Assembly (NCBI GenBank): GCA_965249925.1
Contig: OZ252260.1
Location: forward strand, 3,720,001-3,784,000
From: Hoeflea_A sp965249925
Lineage (GTDB): Bacteria; Pseudomonadota; Alphaproteobacteria; Rhizobiales; Rhizobiaceae
DNA: 64,000 nt
Reading direction: 5' to 3'
Shown here one piece after another: positions 23,842 to 35,759 of the stretch (positions are counted from its first letter, which is position 1; the number at the start of each line of letters is the position of its first letter). Position numbers and translations under genes: made by a program. Under the pieces are notes generated by a model. It was not told the DNA's origin, ran no database searches, and saw only the letters and a list, made by a program, of their open reading frames with translations.

Positions 23842-25869
23842 ATGGAGAATTGGCGGATCGGCGTGGATTCGGGTGGCACGTTCACCGATGTCTGCCTCTT
23901 CCGCGAGGGCGATACGGTATCGCAGGTCTGGAAGGTCCCGAGCACCCCGGATGACCCGTCGCGTGCCATCGCCGAGGGCGTTGCCGCCGCCCTGTCAGCG
24001 CATGGCGGCGTCCCGCAAGCCGTGGGCTATCTCGGCCACGGCACCACCGTTGCGACCAATGCGCTGATTCAGGGGCGCGGCGCAAAAACCGGGTTGATCA
24101 CCAGTGCCGGGTTCCGGGACCTCTTGGAGATCCGGCGGCAGATGCGCCCGTCGCTTTACGACCTGCAATGCGACAAGCCGGAACCGGTCGTGGCTCGCCG
24201 GCTTCGTTTCGAGGTGGCCGAACGCCTGCGCCATGACGGCACGGTCGAGGCACCCCTTGACGAGGATGCGGTGCGCGACGCCGCGCGAGCCCTGCGCGAC
24301 GACGGTGTGAACGCTGTCGCCATCGCATTTCTCTACGCCTTCGTCGATCCGGCTCATGAGCGTCGGGCGCGGGAGATCGTGGAAGCCGAGATGCCGGATG
24401 CTTTCATCACCTGCAGCCACGAAGTGGCGCCCGAGTTCCGGGAGTACGAGCGTTTCTCCACCACCGCGGTCAACGCCAGTCTCGGCCCCGTCATGGAGAC
24501 CTATGTACGGCGCCTGGAAGCCCGGGTCGCCGAGCTCGATATTCCCGTCGCGCCGCACATCACCCAGTCGAACGGCGGGGTGATTTCCTGTTCGACCGCG
24601 GCGACCGAGCCGGTGCGAACGGTGCTGTCGGGACCATCGACCGGTGTCGTGGGTGCGATCGCGCTTGGCCGGCTCGCCGGTGCTCCCGACATGATCACCT
24701 TCGATATGGGCGGCACATCCACCGACGTGGCCCTGGTGCGGAACGCACAGTCGGGGCGCACCGGTCAGAATGTCGTGCACGGGCATCCCCTGAAGACACC
24801 TATGCTCGACATCAACACGGTCGGAGCAGGAGGCGGTTCAATCGCCCGGGTCGATACCGGCGGGCTGTTGAAAGTCGGACCGGAAAGCGCCGGTGCCGAC
24901 CCAGGACCCGCCTGTTATGACCGCGGCAGCACGGAAGCGACCGTGACCGATGCCAATGTGGTGCTTGGCGTCCTGCATCCCACCCATCTGCTGGGCGGCC
25001 GCATGCCGATCCGCAAGACCCTCGCCGAAGCAGCGGTGGACCGGCTGGGTGAGCAGATGGGTCTGTCGCGCGAAGCCGTGGCGGATGGGATCATCTCCAT
25101 CGTGGTGGCCAATATGGCGAAGGCGATCCGGGTGATTTCGGTGCAGCGCGGCCACGATCCGAGACATTTTGCGCTGATGGCCTTTGGCGGTGCCGGACCG
25201 ATCCACGCGTCGCGCCTGGCGCGGGAACTGGAATGCCCGAGGATTATCGTGCCGCCGCATCCCGGAATCCTCTGCGCGACCGGGCTGTTGATGACCGATA
25301 TGGTGACGGACTACGCCCATACGCGTCTGATGGCGCTCGACGGTGCGCAGACGGCGATCGCCGAGGAGTTTTCGGCCCTCGAGGCCGCCGCGGTGCGCTG
25401 GTTCGAGGCGGAAGGCATACCGGGCGAGGCCCGGGCGACCAGACGCAGCATCGATATGCGATATGCCGGACAGAACTACGAGCTTTCGATCCCCGCGCAG
25501 GATCCGGCGGAATTGCGGTCCGCTTTCGAGGCGGAGCACGAGAGAATGTACGGTTACATCGCGCAGGAGGAGCCGATCCAGCTCGTGACCTTCCGGATCG
25601 AAGCGACCGGCCGTGTCCCGAAGTCCGAATTTCGGGAGGTTGCCGCGCGCGAACGCGCACCGGAGCCGATGGGCACGCGGCAGGTCTGGTTGCCGGAAGC
25701 CGGCGGATGGACGCAGACGGATCTCTATGATCGGGCGGCGCTCGCAGCGGGACAGACCATCGCCGGACCCGCCATCGTGGAGCAAATGGACAGCACCACA
25801 CTGATACTTCCCGGACAGTCCGCGGCGATCGACCGCTTCGCCAACATCGTTATCGAGGAGGCGTCGTGA
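23842..25869 (+). CDS. hydantoinase A / 5-oxoprolinase family, ATP-dependent subunit
   Basis: The 675-residue protein is HyuA-like, with an ASKHA ATPase fold: DSGGTFTDVCLF at the N-terminus, GHGTTVATNALIQGRG, GPSTGVVGAIALG and FDMGGTSTDVAL. With HyuB it forms an ATP-dependent N-methylhydantoinase, 5-oxoprolinase or acetophenone carboxylase-type enzyme. Length is typical. It follows the creatininase gene after 45 bases with GGAG upstream, and overlaps hyuB by four bases. The true substrate cannot be set from sequence; the creatinine and oxoproline routes are both open. Confidence 0.92.
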   Translation: MENWRIGVDSGGTFTDVCLFREGDTVSQVWKVPSTPDDPSRAIAEGVAAALSAHGGVPQAVGYLGHGTTVATNALIQGRGAKTGLITSAGFRDLLEIRRQMRPSLYDLQCDKPEPVVARRLRFEVAERLRHDGTVEAPLDEDAVRDAARALRDDGVNAVAIAFLYAFVDPAHERRAREIVEAEMPDAFITCSHEVAPEFREYERFSTTAVNASLGPVMETYVRRLEARVAELDIPVAPHITQSNGGVISCSTAATEPVRTVLSGPSTGVVGAIALGRLAGAPDMITFDMGGTSTDVALVRNAQSGRTGQNVVHGHPLKTPMLDINTVGAGGGSIARVDTGGLLKVGPESAGADPGPACYDRGSTEATVTDANVVLGVLHPTHLLGGRMPIRKTLAEAAVDRLGEQMGLSREAVADGIISIVVANMAKAIRVISVQRGHDPRHFALMAFGGAGPIHASRLARELECPRIIVPPHPGILCATGLLMTDMVTDYAHTRLMALDGAQTAIAEEFSALEAAAVRWFEAEGIPGEARATRRSIDMRYAGQNYELSIPAQDPAELRSAFEAEHERMYGYIAQEEPIQLVTFRIEATGRVPKSEFREVAARERAPEPMGTRQVWLPEAGGWTQTDLYDRAALAAGQTIAGPAIVEQMDSTTLILPGQSAAIDRFANIVIEEAS

Positions 25870-27524
25870 CTGTTCATCCGAAAGCCGGCGTCGATCCGAT
25901 CACCGTCGAACTGATCGGCAATGCTCTGAACTCCATCGTCGAGGAGATGGGGGAAACCCTGATCCGCGCCGCCTATTCCACCAATATCAAGGAGCGGCGG
26001 GACTGTTCCACCGCGCTGTTCGACGCCCATGGAAAGACGCTGGTCCAGGCCGAGCATATCCCGATCCATCTCGGATCCTTCATTGGCGTGATCGAGGCCA
26101 TTGCCGAGCGGTTCGCGCCGGCGGAGATTCGCGATGGCGACGTTTTCATCGGTAACGACGCCTATACCGGCGGCGGCACGCATCTGCCCGACATCGTGCT
26201 GGCGGCGCCGATCTTCGTCGACGGGCACCTGATGGCCTGGGCGGTCAACCTCGCCCACCACGCCGATTTCGTCGACCGGGCGCACGCGCATATTTTCCAG
26301 GAAGGGATCCGCATCCCGCCGGTGCGCCTCTACCGGCAGGGCGAGCTGCAGGAAGAGCTCCTGGACCTCATTCTTCTCAATTGCCAGGTTCCGCGCGAGC
26401 GGCGCAACGACCTGCGTGCCCAGATGGCGGCCAATCGGGTGGGGATCAAACGGTTCCACGCGCTGTGCGAAAGATATGGTGTGCCGGTGGTGGAGGCGGC
26501 GTCCGAAGCGCTGATGGACTATTCCGAACGCCGCATGCGGGTCGGCATCGCGCAGATTCCGGACGGGATCTATCATTTCGAGGACCGCTTCGACTGCCAC
26601 GAGTTCGATGGGGAGAAAGTCCTGCGCGTGACCGTCGAGGTCAGGGGCGAGGATATCCTTCTCGATTTCTCGGATAATCCACCGCAGGTGCGTGCCGGCA
26701 TCAATCTGGTGCGCACGGCGCTCCTTGCCACCGTCTATTATGCGGTGAAGACCGTGGTCGATCCGGACGTGCCCCCCAACGCCGGTCTGCACCGGCCGAT
26801 CATTGTGGCCAGCGCACCGGGCACTCTCCTGCACGCATCGGAGCCGGCGGCCGTCGACGGGCGGATGCAGGCCTCGGCGCGGGTTGTGGACCTGGTGCAT
26901 GGCGCATTGGCGCAAGCGGTGCCCGAGCGGGTCATCGCAGCCTGCAACGGCGCCTGTATCGGGGCCGTGTTCTCGGGGCGCGACCCGCGCACCGGATCAC
27001 CCTACGTCTATCTCGAAACCATTGGCGGCGGCTTTGGTGCCCGTGCGACGAAAGACGGGCTCGACGGCGTGCATGTGCACACGACCAACACGTCAAACCT
27101 GCCGGTGGAGGCGCTCGAGCCCGAATATCCCCTGATGGTCGAACGCTATGAACTGGTCAACGACTCCGGCGGCGTCGGACAATGGCGCGGCGGAATGGGG
27201 TTGAGGCGCACGGTGCGTGTCGAACATGATGCCTGCGCCGTGGAGATCCATCACGCACGGGCCCTTTCGTCGCCCTGGGGCCTTCAGGGCGGCGGCGAAG
27301 GCGGCCGTTTTCATGTGACCGTGACGGGTGGTGGGCTCGGCGAGGGCGGGCGCGGGCTGATGGATGCGGGTGCGACCGTGGCGGTCGTCACACCCGGCGC
27401 GGGCGGCTACGGGTCGCCGGAAAACAGGGATCCGGCGCAAGTGCGCCAGGACCTCAACGACGGGCGGATCAGCGATGAAACCGCGCGCAAATACTATAGA
27501 AAACAACTGGGAGTAGAAACATGA
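25866..27524 (+). CDS. hydantoinase B / 5-oxoprolinase family subunit
   Basis: The 552-residue HyuB protein starts with DPITVELIGNALNSIVEEMG, then GDVFIGNDAYTGGGTHLPDIVL and, near the C-terminus, VNDSGGVGQWRGGMGLRRT, all family hallmarks. It is the hydrolytic partner of HyuA. A GTG start overlaps the hyuA stop (GTGA), and its own TGA overlaps the next ATG, consistent with equal production of the subunits and coupling to the transporter genes. Confidence 0.92.
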   Translation: MTVHPKAGVDPITVELIGNALNSIVEEMGETLIRAAYSTNIKERRDCSTALFDAHGKTLVQAEHIPIHLGSFIGVIEAIAERFAPAEIRDGDVFIGNDAYTGGGTHLPDIVLAAPIFVDGHLMAWAVNLAHHADFVDRAHAHIFQEGIRIPPVRLYRQGELQEELLDLILLNCQVPRERRNDLRAQMAANRVGIKRFHALCERYGVPVVEAASEALMDYSERRMRVGIAQIPDGIYHFEDRFDCHEFDGEKVLRVTVEVRGEDILLDFSDNPPQVRAGINLVRTALLATVYYAVKTVVDPDVPPNAGLHRPIIVASAPGTLLHASEPAAVDGRMQASARVVDLVHGALAQAVPERVIAACNGACIGAVFSGRDPRTGSPYVYLETIGGGFGARATKDGLDGVHVHTTNTSNLPVEALEPEYPLMVERYELVNDSGGVGQWRGGMGLRRTVRVEHDACAVEIHHARALSSPWGLQGGGEGGRFHVTVTGGGLGEGGRGLMDAGATVAVVTPGAGGYGSPENRDPAQVRQDLNDGRISDETARKYYRKQLGVET

Positions 27525-29065
27525 AATTGACACGCAGAAGCATACTGAAAACCGGGACCGCCGCCGGAGCGGCGCTGCTAGCCGGACCGACGCTGATCGG
27601 GCGGGCCCATGCCTCTCAGCCGGGCACACTGGTTTTCGGCCTATCGTCGTATCCTCCGACGCTGGAGCCCTGGAAGAATGCCGGCACGGCCGCTGCAACG
27701 GTCAAGCTGCAGATTTTCCGCGGCCTGCTTGGTTATGATGGCCAGGGCAATCTGCGCCCCGAAATCGCCGAGAGCTGGGAGGCGGAGGATCCCCAGACCT
27801 ATCGGTTCGATCTGCGCCGCAATGCCAAGTTCCACGACGGGACGCCGGTCACCTCGGCTGATGTGAAGGCCAGCTACGACGCCATGAGGGCCGATGACTC
27901 GACGGCCTATCTGCGGGCTGCCCTGGGGATCATCGAAAGCATCGAAACGCCGGATGATCACACGGTGCGGATCCAGCTCTCCGAACCGTCGGCCTCGTTC
28001 ATCTACCTTGCCGCGAGTTTCTTCGCTTTCGTCGTCTCGGCTGCCTCGATGGAGGCCGATCCCACGAATCCCGTCGGCTGCGGTCCGTATATGATCACCA
28101 ACAATGAGCGCGGCACCCGGATCGATCTCAAGGCATTTCCGGACTTCTACAAGACCGGTCTGCCGAAGACCGAAAACCTCTCTTTCGTCGCCTACAAGGA
28201 CGAGAACCTTCGTGTGGCCGCGCTCGAAGCGGGTGACGTCGACATCATAGAATATGTGCCCTGGCAGGCCATGGACCAGGTGGAGGCCAACCCGAAGCTC
28301 GATCTCGACACCACGGACGGACCGTTCATGTATTTGCTGTTCAACGTCACGCAGGGTCCGCTGGCCAATGCCAAGGTACGTGACGCCGTCGGGTATGCGA
28401 TCAAGCGAGAGGACGTGATGGCCGCGGCATTCTTCGGGCGCGGACGGGCACTGAACGGCATGCCGGTGCCGGAAAGCTCCTACTACTTCAATCCCGAATA
28501 CGCGGAACATTGGTCCTACAACCCGGACAGGGCCAAAGAGCTGCTGAACGAGGCCGGCTTCGGCGACGGTTTCAAGTGCACCATGCTTTCCACCGCCCAA
28601 TACGGCATGCATCAGGACACCGCCGCCGTATGCCAGCAATATCTGCAGCAGGTGGGGATCGATGTCGAACTGAACCTGCCGGACTGGGCAACCCGCGTCG
28701 ACCTGGGCAACAAGGGTCAGTATGACCTTGCGGTGATGGGAACGGCTGGACAATACAACGATCCCGACGCCCTCTCGAACTTCGTCGATGGCCGGCGTGG
28801 CGCGTCCTTCGTTCGTTCACACGGCTTCAACGATGCCGAACTCAACGCTCTGATGGATCAGGGTCGGTCGGAAATCGATCAGGTCAAACGCAAAGCGATC
28901 TACGACAAGTGGCAGGTCCGTGCGCTTGAGACGGTGCCGATCGTCGGCATCAACTGGCGCAGCCAGGGCTACGCCACGCAGGACACGGTGTCCGGCTTTG
29001 CCAACATTCCCGGCTTCCTCACATTCTATTCGGGCAGCATGATCGAAGAGGCCGAGATCCTCTGA
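27521..29065 (+). CDS. ABC transporter substrate-binding protein, peptide/opine family (SBP_bac_5)
   Basis: The 514-residue protein has a twin-arginine-type signal (TRRSILKTGTAAGAAL, residues 4-19, cleaved near AHA-SQ) and the SBP family 5 pattern, ESWEAEDPQTYRFDLRRNAKFHDGTPVTSADV. These proteins bind di/oligopeptides, opines, glutathione or nickel complexes. It feeds the permeases encoded next and is the only binding protein of this ABC system here. Tat export would suit a folded or cofactor-bound protein, but several Hyphomicrobiales SBPs use it without one. Confidence 0.92.
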   Translation: MKLTRRSILKTGTAAGAALLAGPTLIGRAHASQPGTLVFGLSSYPPTLEPWKNAGTAAATVKLQIFRGLLGYDGQGNLRPEIAESWEAEDPQTYRFDLRRNAKFHDGTPVTSADVKASYDAMRADDSTAYLRAALGIIESIETPDDHTVRIQLSEPSASFIYLAASFFAFVVSAASMEADPTNPVGCGPYMITNNERGTRIDLKAFPDFYKTGLPKTENLSFVAYKDENLRVAALEAGDVDIIEYVPWQAMDQVEANPKLDLDTTDGPFMYLLFNVTQGPLANAKVRDAVGYAIKREDVMAAAFFGRGRALNGMPVPESSYYFNPEYAEHWSYNPDRAKELLNEAGFGDGFKCTMLSTAQYGMHQDTAAVCQQYLQQVGIDVELNLPDWATRVDLGNKGQYDLAVMGTAGQYNDPDALSNFVDGRRGASFVRSHGFNDAELNALMDQGRSEIDQVKRKAIYDKWQVRALETVPIVGINWRSQGYATQDTVSGFANIPGFLTFYSGSMIEEAEIL

Positions 29066-30018
29066 TGCTCAACTATGCGCTTCGGCGTATTCTGGTCGCC
29101 ATCGTCCTTGTCTGGGTGGTGGCGACCATCGTCTTCTCGCTTCTACATCTGATTCCCGGCGATCCGGCAGCGCTTCTGTCCTCTTCCGGCGGGGTTCTAC
29201 CGCCGCCGGAAACGATCGAGGCATTGCGTGAGCAGATGGGCCTCAACCGACCCATTTGGGAACAGTACACCAGCTATCTTCTGGGGATCCTGCGCGGCGA
29301 TCTCGGCGTCTCGTTTCAGGATGGCTATCCGATCGCCAGCGAAATCGCCACGCGTTTGCCGCGGACGTTGGAACTGATCGCCGCCGCCACGGTGCTGGCT
29401 GTTGCCGTCGGCCTGCCGCTCGGCACGCTGGCGGCCCGGCGGCAGGGCTCGGTATTGGACCGGGTCTTTTCCGCACTCGCTTCGGTCAATCTGTCCATGC
29501 CGGTTTTCGTCATCGGCACGTTGCTGATCCTGGTGTTCGCGCAGAGGCTGCGGTGGGTGCCGGCGGGCGGATATGAACCCTTTTTTGAAGATCCCTGGCA
29601 ACATCTTGTCCATCTCTCCATGCCCGCCTTCACAATTGCCGTCGGGCTGTCGGCGGTTGTCTACCGCATGACCCGCGCCTCGGTTCTGGAAACACTGCAG
29701 CGCGATTGGGTCCGCACCGCGCGGGCAAAGGGACTGCCCGAGCGGCAGGTGCTGCGCCGGCATGTGGTGCGCAATTCGCTGGGGCCGGTGGTGACCGTGG
29801 TGGGGTTGAATGTCGGCACGTTGCTCGGCTCGACCGTGCTGATCGAATATGTGTTCAACTGGCCTGGCCTGTCGGGCTTCCTCGTCAGTGCCGTGGAGCA
29901 GCGTGACTACCCCGCCGTCCAGGGTATCGTGCTGGTCACCTCCTTCCTGTTCATCCTGATCAATCTGGTGGTCGACCTTCTCTATTCGGTGCTGGATCCG
30001 CGGGTGGGCCACCGATGA
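29065..30018 (+). CDS. ABC transporter permease (DppB-like)
   Basis: A 317-residue inner-membrane protein with six predicted helices and the DppB signature GLNRPIWEQYTSYL. The EAA-loop region is DWVRTARAKGLPERQVLRRHVVRNSL. Its start overlaps the SBP stop by one base (TGATG) and it overlaps the fused permease-ATPase by four bases. Partner of the DppC-like half of the next gene. Confidence 0.93.
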   Translation: MLNYALRRILVAIVLVWVVATIVFSLLHLIPGDPAALLSSSGGVLPPPETIEALREQMGLNRPIWEQYTSYLLGILRGDLGVSFQDGYPIASEIATRLPRTLELIAAATVLAVAVGLPLGTLAARRQGSVLDRVFSALASVNLSMPVFVIGTLLILVFAQRLRWVPAGGYEPFFEDPWQHLVHLSMPAFTIAVGLSAVVYRMTRASVLETLQRDWVRTARAKGLPERQVLRRHVVRNSLGPVVTVVGLNVGTLLGSTVLIEYVFNWPGLSGFLVSAVEQRDYPAVQGIVLVTSFLFILINLVVDLLYSVLDPRVGHR

Positions 30019-31858
30019 ATGCAAGATTCCGCCCCATCCTGCTGCCCGGAACCGCGCTTGCTCTCCTGCTGATCCTGGCCTTCGGCGCACCGTTGCTGGC
30101 GCCCTATGATCCGACAGCAATGAACATCATCGGGCGCAACAAACCGCCCTCTGCGGAGCACTGGCTGGGTCAGGACAATTTCGGTCGCGATATTTTTTCG
30201 CGCCTTCTTTACGGCGGTCGCGTGTCTTTGACGGTCGCCATGCTGTCGGCGGCGATCGCGATGGTCATCGGCGTGACACTGGGACTCATTGGCGGTTATT
30301 TCCGCGGTCTTTCCGAGATCCTCACACTGCGCATGGTAGACATCATCCTGTCGTTTCCGCCCATTCTACTGGCGCTTCTCGTCGTGACCCTGTTCGGACC
30401 GGGCGTTGTCACCCTGACGGCCTGCCTGTCGATCCTCTTCGCCCCCGCCTTTGCGCGGGTGACCTATGGCGAGGTGCTTTCGGTCCGCAAACTCGAATAT
30501 GTCGAGGCCACACGGGCGCTCGGTGCCCGGCCGCCCCGGATCGTTCTGGGCACCGTCCTGCCCAATGTGGCCGGCCCGATCATCGTTCAGGTCTCGCTGA
30601 CGATCGCTTCCGCCGTGTTGATCGAAAGCGGACTGTCGTTCCTTGGTCTCGGCGTTGTGCCGCCGGCGCCGTCCTGGGGTCTGATGATCCGCGAAGCCCG
30701 TGGCATCATGGCCCACTCGGCGCTGCCATTGATCTGGCCTTGTCTGGCGCTGATCGTGACGGTGCTGGTGTTCAATGCGCTCTGTGACGGTTTGCGCGAT
30801 GTTTTCGACCCGAAGCGTCGCGCCGCGCGCGAGCCGTCGCCTCCGGTCCCGTTCAGTCCGGTCGAGCCCGATCCCGAGGCGTTGCTGTCCGTCTACGCGC
30901 TGCGCACCCGAATCGCCACGGATGCCGGAACCATTGCGGCGGTCGACGGTGTCGATTTCACGCTCCGGCGCGGCGAGACGCTCGCCATCGTCGGCGAGAG
31001 CGGATCGGGCAAATCGATGACCGGCCTGTCGCTGATGGGTTTGCAGCCGCCCGAGTCGGGGCGGATCGTGTCCGGCAACATCTGGCTGCGGACCCGGTCG
31101 GGCGAGCATCTCGATCTCGCAGCGGCCGATGAGGAAACGCTGCAGAAAGTCCGCGGCGATGAAATCGCCATGATCTTCCAGGAGCCGATGACGGCCCTCA
31201 ATCCGGTCCACCGGATCGGAGACCAGATCATCGAGGCGGTGCTGCAGCACCGCGACATCGATCGCGCCGAGGCCTGGTCGCTGGCGGTCGAGACGCTCGA
31301 CAAGGTGGGAGTGCCCGAACCGGCACTGCGGGCCCGGGCCTTTCCGCATGAGCTGTCGGGCGGGCTGCGGCAGCGGGCGATGATCGCCATGGCCTTGATC
31401 CTCGAACCGCAGGTTCTGATTGCCGATGAGCCGACCACGGCGCTCGATGTGACGATACAGGCGCAGATCCTCGACCTTCTCGGGCGGCTGCTCGAGGCCA
31501 GTGAATCGCGGCCGGCAATGGTCTTCATCACCCACGATCTCGGCGTCGTACAGGAGATTGCCGATCGCGTGATGGTGTTTTACGCCGGTAAAGTGGTCGA
31601 GGAAGGCGCGGTGGCCGATGTGTTCGCCAGACCAAGGCATCCCTACACAAGAGGGCTTCTCGACAGCGCGCCGACACCGGGCAGGTCGGAGCGTCTTCGC
31701 GCCATCGAAGGCAGTGTTCCCAATCCGCTTGATCTGCCGGCAGGCTGTGCCTTTTCCCCGCGCTGCCCGCTCGTCCAGGAGACGTGCCGCACCAAAGTAC
31801 CGGCATTCGTCGAGACCGGTCAGGGACGCAGTCGCTGTTTTTTCTGGGAGGACGTATC

Positions 31859-31862
<4 letters not shown>
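30015..31862 (+). CDS. fused ABC permease (DppC-like) and ATPase (DppD-like)
   Basis: The 615-residue protein joins two usually separate subunits. Residues 1-270 form a DppC-type permease with FGRDIFSRLLYGGRVSL and the EAA loop YVEATRALGARPPRIVLG. After a linker rich in Pro and Arg (about 270-285) comes a complete ATPase: Walker A GESGSGKS near residue 327, signature LSGGLRQR near 447 and Walker B VLIADEPTTALD. The C-terminal CxFxPRCP-type segment of DppD is present. No stop or frameshift lies between the halves, so the fusion looks genuine; similar permease/ATP-binding fusions exist in Rhizobiales. Confidence 0.92.
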
Positions 31863-32835
<973 letters not shown>

Positions 32836-32839
<4 letters not shown>

Positions 32840-34149
32840 TCGCCGTCTCGGGAGCGGATCCGGCATTCGCCATCAGTCCGGAGCGTCCGCTGCCGGCGGA
32901 GGCTGAGATTGTCGTGATCGGCGGCGGTGTGGCCGGTGTGACGGCGGCGCTGACATTGGCCCAGCGCGGTGTTCCGGTTGTGCTGTGCGAAAAGGGACGG
33001 GTCGCTGCGGAACAATCCTCGCGCAACTGGGGCTGGATTCGCAACCAGCGTCGCGACATTCGTGAAATTCCGCTGATGCTGGAGTCCCAGAGTCTTTGGC
33101 GCCGGCATGCGGCTCGACTCGATCGGGATATCGGGCTGCGCGAGAAGGGCATCGCCTATCTGGCGCTGACCGAGGCCGATATGGCCGGTCACGAGGATTG
33201 GCTGCAGCAAGCGCGGGCCTTTCAGCTCAGTTCCCGGCTGCTGACGCCCGAAGAGGCGCGTGGATTGGCAGGGCAAGGCGCGGGCCGCTTCATGGGCGGT
33301 ATCGTGACACCGAGCGACATGCACGCGGAACCGGCCCTGGCCGTCCCGGCATTGGCGCGGTTGGCGGCGGATGCTGGAGCGCAAATCTTCGAGGGCACGG
33401 CTGTCCGTGCAATCGACCGGGCCGCTGGACGCCTGACCGGCGTGGTTACCGAACATGGCCGGATCGCTTGCCGGGCGGCAATTCTGGCGGGGGGAGCCTG
33501 GTCGCGAACCTTTCTCGAGAATATGGGGCATTCGCTGCCACAGCTTGCGATCCGCAGCCAGGCTTTCCGCAGCGCCCCTGTGAAGGTGCCCACGCCGGGT
33601 CCCGTCGGCACGTCGCGCGCGTCCTTCCGACCGCGCGCCGACGGCGGGGTGACGATCGGGCGCAGTCACGCCGGTCGATTTGACATCATCCCGGCGGCAT
33701 TCAGCCATTTCAGTGCATTCCTGCCGCATGCCATCGCACATCGCCGCACACTCAAGATCCGTTTCGGACCGGAATTCTTTGGGGTCCTGGGTCGCCGTCG
33801 ATGGTCGCCGGATCAGGTGAGCCCGTTCGAAACGGCCCGCATCCTCGATCCCAAGCCGGATGCCGGGGTCGTTCGGCGGATTCACCGCGAAGCGGTGCAG
33901 GTTTACCCCTGGCTTGACGGAGTCCCGGTTCTCGAAACCTGGGGCGGGATGATCGATGTCATGCCGGATCAGATTCCCGTCATCGGGTCGCTGCGCGAAT
34001 TGGAGGGGCTCATCCTTGCGACCGGACTTTCCGGGCACGGCTTCGGCCTCGGTCCCGGTGTGGGACATCTCGCATCGGACTTGGCCATGGGCGCGGAGCC
34101 GATCGTCGATCCCAGCCCTTTTTCACCTGACCGATTTGGAAGGAACTGA
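32836..34149 (+). CDS. FAD-dependent amino-acid oxidoreductase, DAO family
   Basis: The 437-residue flavoprotein has the FAD motif IVVIGGGVAGVTAALTLAQRG (about residues 23-43) followed by SSRNWGWIRNQRRD, common in DadA/sarcosine-oxidase-like proteins of Rhizobiales. It ends with the FAD-closing LSGHGFGLGPG. It probably oxidises the secondary or D-amino acid released by the hydrolases; sarcosine is attractive if the input is N-methylhydantoin. GTG at 32836 overlaps the ATPase stop and follows GGGAGG. A longer in-frame version would overlap the ATPase gene by 100 bases. Confidence 0.87.
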
Positions 34150-34152
34150 ACC

Positions 34153-34863
34153 ATGCTCGACCCGGAAGGCCGTGTCTATCTGGTGTCCGGCGCAAACCGA
34201 GGTATCGGAGCCGCAATCGCCAGCCGTCTTGGCGCCGCCGGGTGCCGGCTGAGTCTGGGCTCCCGGCGCATCGAGGCCCTGGTCGAGGTGTTTGGTCCTG
34301 AGACCGCGGAAAGGCGCTATTTCCGCTACGATGCCACGGATCGCGCCACCTTTGCACCCTGGGTTGACGGAACACTAACGGCGTTCGGGCGGATCGACGG
34401 GCTCGTGAACAACGCCGGCACGTCCAATCGCTTCTCCATCGATCAGGGAGACGAGAAGGATCTCGACGCCCTTTGGGAAGTCAACGTCAAAGGCCCGCTG
34501 TTCATGACGCGGTTGTGTCTTCCGCATTTGCGCAGCTCCGGTACCGGCCGCATCCTGAACGTCGCCTCGCTCTCCGGAAAACGGGTGCGAAACGAGAATG
34601 TCGCTTACAATATGACCAAGCACGCGCTCATCGCGTTGTCACATGGCACCCGACGGATCGGATGGGACGATGGATTGCGCGTGACCACACTGTGCCCAAG
34701 TTTCGTCAAGACGGACCTGACGGCGGCGGTGACCAAGGTCAGTCCCGAAGACATGATTGCGGCAGAGGATCTCGCTGAGATGGCGGTAACGACGCTGCAT
34801 CTGCCCAACAATGCCGCGTTGCCCGAACTGCTGGTGAATTGCCGGCTCGAGGATCAGTTCTGA
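34153..34863 (+). CDS. short-chain dehydrogenase/reductase
   Basis: The 236-residue SDR has the coenzyme motif SGANRGIGAAIA (residues about 13-24), NNAG in VNNAGTSN and the catalytic Ser-Tyr-Lys set as SLSG, YNMTK. It reduces or oxidises a hydroxyl/carbonyl group with NAD(P). It is the last gene of the operon, three bases after the FAD gene, and presumably acts on a pathway intermediate. Confidence 0.9.
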   Translation: MLDPEGRVYLVSGANRGIGAAIASRLGAAGCRLSLGSRRIEALVEVFGPETAERRYFRYDATDRATFAPWVDGTLTAFGRIDGLVNNAGTSNRFSIDQGDEKDLDALWEVNVKGPLFMTRLCLPHLRSSGTGRILNVASLSGKRVRNENVAYNMTKHALIALSHGTRRIGWDDGLRVTTLCPSFVKTDLTAAVTKVSPEDMIAAEDLAEMAVTTLHLPNNAALPELLVNCRLEDQF

Positions 34864-34984
34864 GGTGGTCCTTGCAAGGTACCCCAGCTCTCCCCGACCC
34901 CTGTCTCAGGAAGCACAAAAGCCGCATTTGTCGGCGGGCGCCGGCGCGCACTCTCCCTCGTTTCTAGCAAGCGCCGGCCATCCC

Positions 34985-35275
34985 TCAATTCAACTGACTA
35001 TCCTGCGCCCGCGTCGGCGGCTGCACGAGGCCGGCCAGGGTGCCGGCGATAGAGCGGGCGGTTTCGACGCTCATGCGCAGGCGCATTGCCGACTGCACGG
35101 TCTGGGTCGGATCGGTGTCGCCTTCGACCAGCAGATTGCCGAGTGACAGATAAACGACGTTCTGGACAAGGCGGGCTTCGGTGATCACGTCCACGAAGAC
35201 CGGTGCGAGTTGATGCGGATCGGTGACTTCAACGACGGCGTCCTTGCCCATTCTGAGGCCAGGTTTTTTGGTCAA
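34985..35275 (-). CDS. small hypothetical protein (DUF3467-like pattern)
   Basis: A 96-residue protein, probably cytoplasmic. A beta-rich segment (VFVDVITEARLVQNVVYLSLGNLL) followed by MSVETARSIAGTLAGLV resembles DUF3467 proteins, but identity is weak by eye. The start is a TTG with AAGGGA six bases upstream. No operon partner; it converges on the SDR gene. Confidence 0.5.
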   Translation of the reverse strand: MTKKPGLRMGKDAVVEVTDPHQLAPVFVDVITEARLVQNVVYLSLGNLLVEGDTDPTQTVQSAMRLRMSVETARSIAGTLAGLVQPPTRAQDSQLN

Positions 35276-35539
35276 CGGCTTTCCCTTTCTTGATGGAGTG
35301 CGGGGACTTCACACAGGGATGCGCGGCGAGTCAAACGGCTTTGCCGTGTCGTGAGAGATAGACTTCGCGGGAAACCATCGTAGTCGGCCGCATGGCTCGC
35401 ATGGCACCGCGCGCGATCTTTCAGTTTTCAGAACTTCTTTCGAATTCTTTCAGGTCTCCGGGCTGCACCGTTCTTAGGTAAGCACTCCGTTGAGCAGGAT
35501 GCACAGGGCCTGCCCATCAATTCACGAAAGGAACCCAGG

Positions 35540-35731
35540 ATGAAAACGGCGGAGTTCACCATCGCGTCGGGATCTTCCCGCGCCACCAACGAAGAGCGGC
35601 ATAAGCAGCCGACCATCGTTCACACCAACCGTCCATCGCGGACGATGAAACGCTGGCGCGATCGTTGCGTGGAAATCGACGCCTGGGCGCGGCGCGCCAG
35701 CGCTTCCAACGGATTTGCCGATATCGGCTGA
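35540..35731 (+). CDS. small hypothetical protein
   Basis: A 63-residue, basic, hydrophilic product with an ATG preceded by GAAAGGAACCCAGG. I recognise no family. It ends 28 bases before the hydrolase gene and may be cotranscribed. The product could instead be a chance frame; the reasonable ribosome binding site is the main support. Confidence 0.4.
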   Translation: MKTAEFTIASGSSRATNEERHKQPTIVHTNRPSRTMKRWRDRCVEIDAWARRASASNGFADIG

Positions 35732-35759
35732 CACGGACACGAACATTGAGGGCGCGCTT